Shown one piece after another: positions 1 to 5,135 of a stretch of 8,466 nucleotides of DNA. Position 1 is the first letter of the stretch; each line of letters opens with the position of its first letter. The notes beneath the pieces are model-generated. The model was not told the origin of the DNA. It saw nothing but the letters and a program-made list of their open reading frames with translations, and searched no databases. Source of the stretch: an uncultured Alphaproteobacteria bacterium (lineage in GTDB: Bacteria > Pseudomonadota > Alphaproteobacteria > Rhizobiales > Aestuariivirgaceae); contig CALMLK010000135.1 of the NCBI GenBank assembly GCA_937868035.1, positions 1 through 8,466 on the forward strand, in the 5' to 3' direction. Made by a program: the position numbers and the translations under genes.

Positions 1-118
1 CGTTGGCGGCTTCCATGATGGCCAGCGCCTGTTCCATGTTGTTGATGTTGAATGCGGGCACGCCGTAGTCATGTTCGGCGGCGTGGTCGAGCAACTGGCG
101 AAGGGTGATGCGGGCCAT
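1..118 (-). CDS. fba: Class II fructose-bisphosphate aldolase, N-terminal part (cut by window edge)
   Basis: The first 39 residues are readable and begin [20 protein letters not shown], continuing [19 protein letters not shown]. This matches the start of class II (metal-dependent) fructose-bisphosphate aldolases of the Calvin-cycle subtype, where the [10 protein letters not shown] stretch is very conserved. The enzyme is cytosolic and interconverts fructose 1,6-bisphosphate with dihydroxyacetone phosphate and glyceraldehyde 3-phosphate in glycolysis, gluconeogenesis or carbon fixation. The ATG at 118 is supported by a purine-rich AGGAGA at 129-134, about 10 bases upstream on the minus strand. 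The zinc and substrate residues lie beyond the edge, so catalytic integrity cannot be judged. Whether the gene belongs to a cbb (CO2 fixation) cluster or to central glycolysis cannot be told from this fragment. Confidence 0.9.
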   Translation of the reverse strand, partial: MARITLRQLLDHAAEHDYGVPAFNINNMEQALAIMEAAN

Positions 119-156
119 GGTGTTCGTCTCTCCTGAAGGGGGTGAAGCTGGTTCCG

Positions 157-191
157 GCGCAGGCGATAACGGAAAACACCGCCCGGGTAAA
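157..191 (-). promoter_or_regulatory. Possible promoter for fba
   Basis: On the minus strand TTTACC (191-186) is followed after 16 bases by TTATCG (169-164). This would start transcription near 157, leaving a leader of about 40 bases before the ATG at 118. It lies in the 92-base gap after the potassium channel stop. The matches to the sigma-70 consensus are partial, so this is a weak call. The gap itself suggests fba need not depend on read-through. Confidence 0.3.
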
Positions 192-210
192 GGCGTCTGA
201 GGGGCGCACC

Positions 211-999
211 TCAAACGTATCCGTCATCCTCGATATTGAGCACGATTCCGCAGGCCTTGCAGTGCACGGCGTCATGGTCGTGGCGCCGCAGGCCGCAGGC
301 CGGGCACTTGTGGTCTACCTTGGGGGGCCGCAGCATCACCTGCACCAGCCGCAGGAACAGCGTCACGCCGGCAATCATGATGACCGAGGCAATGAGATGC
401 CCCCACGTCCCTTCCAGCACGATGTCGCCAAACCCAGTTGTCGTCAGCGCCGTCACTGTGAAATAGAGCGCGTCGGCATAGTTTTCGATCTTGGAATTGA
501 TGACGTGCTGGGTCTCGTAGACGATGGCCGTCATGATGAACATGAAGACACCGAGGTTGATCGAGGCGGTGAAGGTCTGCTCGTTGCGGCGGATGAAGGG
601 AAAGTCCTTTTTCAGCCGCCGCATGATGAGGTAGCTCCGCCCCAGCCGCAGGAGCCGGGCCACGCGCAGGAAGGCAACCCCTTCGCCCGCCAGCGGCGCC
701 AGCAGCGATGCGATGACAACGAGGTCGACAAGTCCCAGTGGACTGAACAGATGCCGGACCTTGTGTTCCGAGGTCCACAGCCGCGCCAGAAAATCCAGTG
801 CCAGGACGATGCCGATGGCCGCATCCAGATACTCGGTACCCTCCCAGTGCAGGAAGGACGAGACGATCAGGAAAAGGATGGTGACGAGGTCGAACGCGAG
901 CAGCGCATAGCGGAACCGGTGCGCAGCGTAGGAGTCGCCTTCGTAGTAGTATTCAACCCTGTCCCTGAGTGTCATCGCCCGCCCCTTGGCGGCAATCAT
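211..999 (-). CDS. Voltage-gated-type potassium channel with C-terminal zinc ribbon
   Basis: This 262-residue membrane protein has the six-helix ion channel plan. Hydrophobic segments lie near residues 31-50, 57-75, 88-103, 146-163 and 200-220. An S4-like helix at about 110-128 has arginines every third residue (R112, R115, R118, R121). A pore loop carries the potassium filter T187-T-G-F-G-D192. It would conduct K+ across the inner membrane, presumably as a tetramer. After S6 the protein ends in a short cytosolic domain with C232-x-x-C235 and C247-x-x-C250, a zinc-ribbon pattern rather than the common RCK/TrkA-N domain. The start at 999 overlaps the stop of the upstream DUF3750 gene by four bases (ATGA), which suggests translational coupling. 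An alternative ATG at 975 ([13 protein letters not shown]) has an AAGGGG six bases upstream and may be the true start. The family call is firm; gating and physiological role are not known. Confidence 0.88.
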   Translation of the reverse strand: MIAAKGRAMTLRDRVEYYYEGDSYAAHRFRYALLAFDLVTILFLIVSSFLHWEGTEYLDAAIGIVLALDFLARLWTSEHKVRHLFSPLGLVDLVVIASLLAPLAGEGVAFLRVARLLRLGRSYLIMRRLKKDFPFIRRNEQTFTASINLGVFMFIMTAIVYETQHVINSKIENYADALYFTVTALTTTGFGDIVLEGTWGHLIASVIMIAGVTLFLRLVQVMLRPPKVDHKCPACGLRRHDHDAVHCKACGIVLNIEDDGYV

Positions 1000-1760
1000 A
1001 GCGTGCGGTTGCGCAACACGTCCAGAACACCAAGTTTGCCGAGTGCAGGAAGTTTGATGGCGATGTCGTTGATATCTATTCCGATGGTGGAGCCGAGCAG
1101 ATGCAGTTCAATTCCTTCCTCCGCGGCCAGCGTTCCACCAAAGAGGCCCGCCAGCGACACGGTATAGCCTGTCTTGCTCGGCGCCGGCGCGATGCCGGCC
1201 CAGCCCAGCCAGTCCTTGCCCACCGCCACGGGAGGCAACTCGGCGTGGAAGCCTTCGGTATTGCGCACCACCCAGCTCACGAAGGTGTTGCTGTTGGGGC
1301 CGGGCCACACCGTATAGGTGCCGCGTGCCCCATGGGGGTAGCGCGCAATCGACGCTTCGATCCGGGGAATGAGCCGCGCCGCTTCCGGTCCGTCGAGGCG
1401 GTAGATCACCCGCGGCGCGTTGCCGTACCAGTAGGCATCCGCCGCATAGGCGTCCTTGCGCACCGGATTGCCCCAGCCCACCACGTCATAACGCACCCAA
1501 TGCTCCGCGCCCCCGGGCTTGACGACAATCGACATGTGTTCGGCAAAGATGCTCTTCCATTGTCCGGTGCGCGACGCCAGCAGGATGACGGTGGCGTCAC
1601 GGGACGCGCGGGCAGGGGGCAAGACACCGGAAGAACTCCAGTTCGCCTTGCGCCAGGAGGTCGGCCACCCGTGGGCATAGCCAAGTCCCGTGCCAATGGC
1701 GCAAGGGAGCAGGATGAGGAGAAGGGAAAACCAGCAGAGGACCTTGAGCATTCGCCGCAT
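996..1760 (-). CDS. DUF3750-type membrane-anchored protein
   Basis: The 254-residue product starts with two arginines, then a hydrophobic stretch at about residues 6-27, which fits an uncleaved signal anchor or signal peptide. The rest would lie in the periplasm. The central part carries the marks I associate with DUF3750: an AEH near residue 75, a W-V-R-Y-D-V-V-G-W-G segment at 88-97, and W152-P-G-P-N-S-N-T-F160 followed by V-S-W-V-V-R. No function is established for this family. The Asn-Ser-Asn-Thr-Phe stretch sits where NlpC/P60-like cysteine hydrolases would have a cysteine, so a distant relation without that nucleophile is possible but unproven. It is the first gene of a two-gene unit with the potassium channel (4-base overlap) and is divergent from the aconitase X pair, only 53 bases away. 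No clear ribosome binding site precedes the ATG at 1760; an in-frame ATG at 1751 is an alternative. Confidence 0.72.
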   Translation of the reverse strand: MRRMLKVLCWFSLLLILLPCAIGTGLGYAHGWPTSWRKANWSSSGVLPPARASRDATVILLASRTGQWKSIFAEHMSIVVKPGGAEHWVRYDVVGWGNPVRKDAYAADAYWYGNAPRVIYRLDGPEAARLIPRIEASIARYPHGARGTYTVWPGPNSNTFVSWVVRNTEGFHAELPPVAVGKDWLGWAGIAPAPSKTGYTVSLAGLFGGTLAAEEGIELHLLGSTIGIDINDIAIKLPALGKLGVLDVLRNRTL

Positions 1761-1771
1761 GATGCTAGGAT
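1744..1771 (+). promoter_or_regulatory. Possible promoter for the aconitase X genes
   Basis: TTGAGC (1744-1749) and TAGGAT (1766-1771) are separated by 16 bases, each matching four of six sigma-70 consensus positions. The start point would be near 1778, leaving a leader of about 36 bases. The -35 box lies inside the first codons of the divergent DUF3750 gene, so the two transcription units would share this 53-base gap. The call is weak, because such matches occur by chance. Confidence 0.3.
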
Positions 1772-1813
1772 GTCATTCCTTTGCGGCAGAACTTCGGCTG
1801 AATTTGGGAATTT

Positions 1814-3073
1814 ATGGATATTGACTCCGACGACCGGGAATTGCTCGCAGGCGCGCGCGGACCCGCAATGAAGCTGGCCATGGAAATCGTGATGCAGGCC
1901 GGCCGCATCATGGGGGCGGAACGCCTGCAGCCCGTTACCTTCGCCCATCTCGATGCCTGCTTTTACAACGGCCAGGCCCACATCGACTTTGCCCAGTTCT
2001 GCCTCGACCACCGCGCCACTTTCGCCGTGCCAACCTGGGGCAACAACGGCGTGGTCAGCCTCACGCACCCGGAACTCTACCGCAGTCATCCCGACACCGA
2101 GATGGTGGAAGGGGCACGCAAACTGCTGGAACTTTACGAGTCGCTGGGCTGCAAGCCCACATGGACCTGCGCCCCCTATCACATTCCCGGAGGACCGAAA
2201 TTCGGGGACCAGATCGTCGCGGGCGAAAGCAACGCCGTGAGCTTCTACAATTCCGTCACTGGCGCGCGCACCAACAAATACGGCGACTACCTGGACGTCG
2301 CCTGTGCCCTCATCGGCAAGGTGCCCTATGCCGGCCTGCAAACCGACGGGGGACGCCGCGCCGAAATTCATCTGTCCACGGATGAAATGCCGGGGAGCTG
2401 GAAGCGCGAGGACATTTTCTACCACCTCCTCGGCCATCACGTCGGCCGCCTTGCCGGCCGCCGCGTGCCCGTGGTCAGTGGCCTGCCGAAATCCGCAAGC
2501 GTCGACAACCTGAAGGCTGTCAGCACCGCCGTTGCGTCCTCGGGGGGCGTCGAACTCTGGCACGGCGTCGGCGTCACACCGGAAGCACCGGCGCTGGAGG
2601 CAGTCTTAGGCGGCGGTGACTCATTCCGGCTCACCCGCGATGATCTTCGCGCCGCCCAGGCCGCGCTCTCCATCGGCCGCGATGGTCCGCTCGACGTGGT
2701 GGCGCTCGGCACGCCGCATTTCTCCGCTACCGAATTCCGCGACGTCCTCGCCCTTCTGGATGGCCGCAAGGTGAAACCCGGCCTGCGCTGCATCATCACC
2801 ACCTCGCGCTTCGTCATGGGCTACATCGAGGACAAGGGCTGGGCCGAAGACTTGCGCCGCGCCGGCGTGGAAGTGATCGGCGACATCTGCAGCTACTATG
2901 CACCCGGCATCAATCCCATGAAGGGCCGCGTCATGACCAACGCCGCCAAATGGGCCTACTACGCGCCGGGAATGCTGCCGGTCGAAGTCTGCTTCGGCTC
3001 CCTGCGCGAATGCATGGAAAGCGCCGTGCGCGGCGAGGTCTGGCGCGATCCGCAATTGTGGAGCGCTCTCTGA
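1814..3073 (+). CDS. Aconitase X catalytic (large) subunit
   Basis: This 419-residue cytosolic protein is the DUF521/AcnX large subunit, an aconitase-superfamily dehydratase. The N-terminus (L10-x-G-x-x-GPA then AMEI) matches the usual AcnX start, which supports the ATG at 1814 over the internal ATG at 1868. Family marks include T118-C-A-P-Y, G137-ESNA-x-x-F, N146-S-V-x-G-ARTN154, D358-I-C-S-Y and the TNAAKWAYYAPG segment at 375-386. Likely iron-sulfur ligands are C119, C359 and C400 (C393 is an extra nearby cysteine). Known AcnX enzymes dehydrate cis-3-hydroxy-L-proline in bacteria or mevalonate 5-phosphate in archaea. It is separate from its swivel subunit, which follows immediately (stop TGA and next ATG share base 3073). 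No proline racemase, hydroxyproline reductase or mevalonate gene is nearby, so the substrate cannot be assigned. The ribosome binding site is weak. Confidence 0.88.
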   Translation: MDIDSDDRELLAGARGPAMKLAMEIVMQAGRIMGAERLQPVTFAHLDACFYNGQAHIDFAQFCLDHRATFAVPTWGNNGVVSLTHPELYRSHPDTEMVEGARKLLELYESLGCKPTWTCAPYHIPGGPKFGDQIVAGESNAVSFYNSVTGARTNKYGDYLDVACALIGKVPYAGLQTDGGRRAEIHLSTDEMPGSWKREDIFYHLLGHHVGRLAGRRVPVVSGLPKSASVDNLKAVSTAVASSGGVELWHGVGVTPEAPALEAVLGGGDSFRLTRDDLRAAQAALSIGRDGPLDVVALGTPHFSATEFRDVLALLDGRKVKPGLRCIITTSRFVMGYIEDKGWAEDLRRAGVEVIGDICSYYAPGINPMKGRVMTNAAKWAYYAPGMLPVEVCFGSLRECMESAVRGEVWRDPQLWSAL

Positions 3074-3477
3074 TGACTGTGCAGGGCACCATCCTCAATC
3101 CCGGCGCCGCCAGCGGTCCAACACGCGTGCTCACTGAACCCGTGAGTTTCTGGGGCGCATTCGATCCGCGCACCGGCGCCATCGTCGATACCCATCACCC
3201 GCAATGCGGCGCGAAACTGGGCGGTCACATTCTTCTCCTGCCCGAGACGCGGGGCTCCGGCGGCACACCGGGCGGCATTGCCGAAGCAGTACGCCGCGGC
3301 ACAGGCCCGCTCGGCATCATCCTCATCACGCCCGACATCAATCTCGCCGTGGGTGCGCAGGTTGCGGCAGCGCTTTATGGCAGGGAATGCCCGGTGATCG
3401 CGGTGTCCGAACAGGACTATGCAGCCCTTGTGCAGCGCCCCCACCTGACCATCTCGGCGGATGGCACCATCACCTGA
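3073..3477 (+). CDS. Aconitase X swivel (small) subunit
   Basis: This 134-residue DUF126 protein is the swivel domain that closes over the active site of the preceding large subunit. Visible family marks are G14-P with a downstream E22-P-V-S-F-W-G-x-F-D-P, I37-x-D-x-x-H-P, the R60-G-S loop, E71-A-V-R-R-G-T-x-P, and A92-V-G-A-Q-V-A-A-A-L-Y-G-R-E-C-P-V. The ATG at 3073 overlaps the upstream stop (TGATG), and a GGAG at 3060-3063, nine bases upstream, can serve as ribosome binding site. This implies co-translation and a 1:1 complex. S62 sits where the aconitase superfamily keeps its catalytic serine, but the following positions read G-G-T-P-G-G instead of the usual Ser/Thr-rich run. This could alter substrate choice. 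The stop codon overlaps the convergent GyrI-like gene by eight bases. Confidence 0.87.
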   Translation: MTVQGTILNPGAASGPTRVLTEPVSFWGAFDPRTGAIVDTHHPQCGAKLGGHILLLPETRGSGGTPGGIAEAVRRGTGPLGIILITPDINLAVGAQVAAALYGRECPVIAVSEQDYAALVQRPHLTISADGTIT

Positions 3478-3925
3478 CGGGAATGTGAATCTCGATTGCG
3501 CCCGGCGCCTCGTCGGAAGCGAAGTCGTAGACTTCGAACTGCGGGCCATCGGCAACCGTCAGCTTTGCGGCCGGGATCAGGTCATCAAACACCCGCCGCC
3601 AGCTATCGCTCAGCGTATCGACGCCGTCGCCGTGGGTGAACACCGCAACCTTGCGGGCAGGGATGATGAGCGTGTGGAGATAGCCGGGAACCTCGCCCGC
3701 ATTCTCCACCTGCACGGCGGCCATGTAGTCCATGTGTCCCTTGCCGTCGAAGCGGTGACAGACACCATAGGTCTTGCTGCCAAGCTGACCCGCAATGCGG
3801 CCGTAGTCCGGCATGAATTGCTCCCACAGTTCGCGGATGCCGGGCGAGGGGCCGATGGCAAACGTCCCGTTCCGCCCCGCAAGAACGAGGGTCGATGAAG
3901 TTGCGATGTGAAGCAGGTCTGTCAT
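3470..3925 (-). CDS. Stand-alone GyrI-like (AraC-type effector-binding) domain protein
   Basis: This 151-residue protein has the fold signature of the GyrI-like/AraC effector-binding superfamily without any DNA-binding part. Marks are Y53-G-V-C-H-R-F-D, then D66-Y-M-A-A-V-Q-V, then L86-I-I-P-A-R-K-V-A-V-F-T-H98, W109 with a D-D-L-I-P segment, F130-E-V-Y-D, and I144-E-I-H-I-P-V at the end. Members bind small, often hydrophobic ligands; some act as sensors, others as inhibitor proteins (SbmC/GyrI binds gyrase) or as hydrolases. I chose the ATG at 3925 because the fold begins there. Reading could also start at a TTG at 3955, adding ten residues, but neither start has a clear ribosome binding site. 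The gene follows the protease gene on the same strand after 50 bases, so co-transcription is possible. It converges on the aconitase X pair with an 8-base stop overlap. Confidence 0.75.
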   Translation of the reverse strand: MTDLLHIATSSTLVLAGRNGTFAIGPSPGIRELWEQFMPDYGRIAGQLGSKTYGVCHRFDGKGHMDYMAAVQVENAGEVPGYLHTLIIPARKVAVFTHGDGVDTLSDSWRRVFDDLIPAAKLTVADGPQFEVYDFASDEAPGAIEIHIPVR

Positions 3926-3975
3926 GCGTCGGGCATCTTTAAGCGAAAACCGCAACTAGGGGAACAGGCGGCCGG

Positions 3976-4809
3976 TCAAGGTCTTTGTGCGCGCCGCCCC
4001 ATCATGCCGACACGCAGCATGTAGGCGATGATCAGCGTATCGGCGACAACAAGACCGCTGATCACGATGAGCCCGCTCTCCCCGCCGACATATTCCAGCA
4101 CCATGGGCGATGCTGTCCCGGACATGCGCGTCACCGCAGACCACGCCACGTTCACGGCACCATGGGCCAGGGCCGCGGGCCACACGCTCCCCGTCCACAG
4201 CCGCAGGAATCCGAAAAAGATTCCCGCCAGCGTCAGTGTCACCAGAAAGAGCGGTGCCACGATCCATGGATTTCCGCTGCTGTGATAGAGGTCCGTCGTC
4301 AGCAACAGCGGCATATGCCACACGCCCTGCAGGAATCCGGCGAGCAGGAGCGCGGGCAGCACACCGAGGCGGAGCAGCCGGGGCAGCATGTATCCCCGCC
4401 AGCCCACTTCTTCGCCCATTGCAAAGAGCGTCGAGATAACGAGTCCCGCCAGCACATCCGCGAGCGCCAGCACCAGGTTCGCGGTCGCATCGAGCGGCCG
4501 GAACACCGTGAGACCCGTGGCCACGAGAATCAGAATCCCCACGCCATGAATCAGCAGCGGCGCAAACACGGCCAGCGGCCAGGCTTTCCATCCGGCGGTG
4601 GTCAGTCCCAATGAAACCGCAAAGCTGCGCCATCCCCCTTCCGGCGCGACTGCCGCCTGCATCACCAGCACCGCCACGGCGGGCGTCAGCATGGTAAGCG
4701 GCAGGCTGGCCGCACCGACCCAGGGAACGGCAAGCCGCACAAGGATCGCCAGGACCAGCGTGATCCCGTAGAAGAGCAAGGCATGGCGAACGGCGGGCGA
4801 TTGAGGCAT
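3976..4809 (-). CDS. CPBP family intramembrane metalloprotease (Rce1/CAAX-type)
   Basis: The 277-residue product is strongly hydrophobic, with about seven or eight likely membrane segments. It carries the three CPBP motifs in order: E133-E-V-G-W-R138-G-Y-M-L-P (the EExxxR motif), a G158-x-x-x-G-V-W-H165-M-P segment, and H216-G-A-V-N220 near the C-terminus. These residues form the glutamate/histidine active site of the Abi/Rce1 fold in the inner membrane. Bacterial members have roles ranging from bacteriocin self-immunity to unknown housekeeping proteolysis, and the substrate here is unknown. The ATG at 4809 is preferred over an upstream GTG at 4824 because GGAG (4819-4816) lies six bases before it. 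A TATAGT box stands 35 bases upstream. The gene is divergent from ffh and may be read through into the GyrI-like gene. Nothing nearby resembles a bacteriocin precursor. Confidence 0.85.
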   Translation of the reverse strand: MPQSPAVRHALLFYGITLVLAILVRLAVPWVGAASLPLTMLTPAVAVLVMQAAVAPEGGWRSFAVSLGLTTAGWKAWPLAVFAPLLIHGVGILILVATGLTVFRPLDATANLVLALADVLAGLVISTLFAMGEEVGWRGYMLPRLLRLGVLPALLLAGFLQGVWHMPLLLTTDLYHSSGNPWIVAPLFLVTLTLAGIFFGFLRLWTGSVWPAALAHGAVNVAWSAVTRMSGTASPMVLEYVGGESGLIVISGLVVADTLIIAYMLRVGMMGRRAQRP

Positions 4810-4844
4810 GGTCTGCTCCAGCACACGTCCCCGGCCCGGCCCCG

Positions 4845-4873
4845 ACTATACCCCGGCGCGGGCGGAATGCAGC
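4845..4873 (-). promoter_or_regulatory. Probable promoter of the CPBP protease gene
   Basis: On the minus strand TATAGT (4850-4845) matches five of six -10 consensus positions and stands out in a very GC-rich stretch. The region 16 to 18 bases upstream (around 4867-4874) has no convincing -35 box, the best being CTGCAT. A start near 4838 would leave a leader of about 28 bases that includes the GGAG ribosome binding site. Confidence 0.45.
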
Positions 4874-4910
4874 ATCCCCTTTGCCGGGAGGGGGTGCGGG
4901 GCCCCGGGAT

Positions 4911-4939
4911 TTGACTTCCCCTGCCGTTTCCCCTATGTC
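4911..4939 (+). promoter_or_regulatory. Promoter of the ffh-rpsP operon
   Basis: TTGACT (4911-4916) and TATGTC (4934-4939) are separated by 17 bases. Read against the alphaproteobacterial housekeeping pattern (TTGACGS, 10-14 bases, GCTANAWC), the second element CCTATGTC at 4932-4939 matches six of eight positions with a 14-base gap. The start would fall near 4946, giving a leader of about 190 bases before the ffh ATG. A GGGGCCCC palindrome (4898-4905) sits just upstream of the -35 box. Confidence 0.6.
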
Positions 4940-4953
4940 CCCCGTCATCTCAC

Positions 4954-4970
4954 TAACGTCTTGAACGTTA
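4954..4970. repeat. Inverted repeat TAACGT-N5-ACGTTA just after the ffh start point
   Basis: Perfect 6-base arms (4954-4959 and 4965-4970) flank CTTGA. The element falls at about +9 to +25 from the predicted ffh start point. It could be a DNA operator, or in RNA a hairpin with a 5-base loop. The loop plus two arm bases (GTCTTGA, 4958-4964) is exactly complementary to TCAAGAC at 5040-5046. Confidence 0.5.
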
Positions 4971-4995
4971 CGAGGTCCTTGCACACATGGGGTCA

Positions 4996-5046
4996 GGGCA
5001 ACGGGCGGGCAAATCTCGGATTTGCCAAGCGAAAGTTGCTCAAGAC
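4996..5046 (+). promoter_or_regulatory. Structured element in the ffh leader (nested hairpins)
   Basis: An inner perfect stem GGCAAATC/GATTTGCC (5008-5015 and 5019-5026) closes a TCG loop. Around it, GGGCAAC (4996-5002) pairs with GTTGCTC (5035-5041) over seven base pairs including one G-U. This leaves an internal loop of GGGCG on one side and AAGCGAAA on the other. The sequence just after, through 5046, can pair with the loop of the upstream inverted repeat. Between here and the ATG I see only a short GCGC-GTTT-GCGC hairpin (5084-5095) and two CCCGGG boxes (5054-5059, 5097-5102) able to pair. The ribosome binding site AGGA (5125-5128) is not covered by these helices. I do not recognise it as a known riboswitch, and it lacks the conserved apical loop sequence of 4.5S RNA. 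Confidence 0.45.
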
Positions 5047-5135
5047 AAGAATTCCCGGGAGGTGCAGCGGCCAGCATCCGGCAGCGCGTTTGCGCCCCCG
5101 GGTGTCGTTTTCGTTTGGGATTACAGGATGACGCA

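Noticed and set aside
142..1167. Open frame of 341 codons on the plus strand opposite the potassium channel and the end of DUF3750
   Set aside because: Rich in His, Gln, Arg and Asp with no domain sense, and it lies fully antisense to two convincing genes. This is a typical shadow in GC-rich DNA.
1406..2563. Open frame of 385 codons on the minus strand opposite aconitase X
   Set aside because: Antisense to a recognised enzyme and overlapping the DUF3750 start in another frame, with no family resemblance.
4898..4905. GGGGCCCC palindrome before the ffh -35 box
   Set aside because: An 8-base palindrome of only G and C is expected by chance in this GC-rich stretch. It is noted only with the promoter.
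5022..5135. In-frame 38-residue N-terminal extension of Ffh
   Set aside because: Standard Ffh begins at MFETLSERL, a ribosome binding site lies seven bases before that ATG, and the extension sequence is untypical and coincides with the structured leader.
4860..5135. 4.5S (SRP) RNA gene upstream of ffh
   Set aside because: The conserved apical sequence with the GGTCAGGTCCGGAAGGAAGC-like loop is absent. Only a short GGTCAGG occurs at 4991-4997, without the rest.
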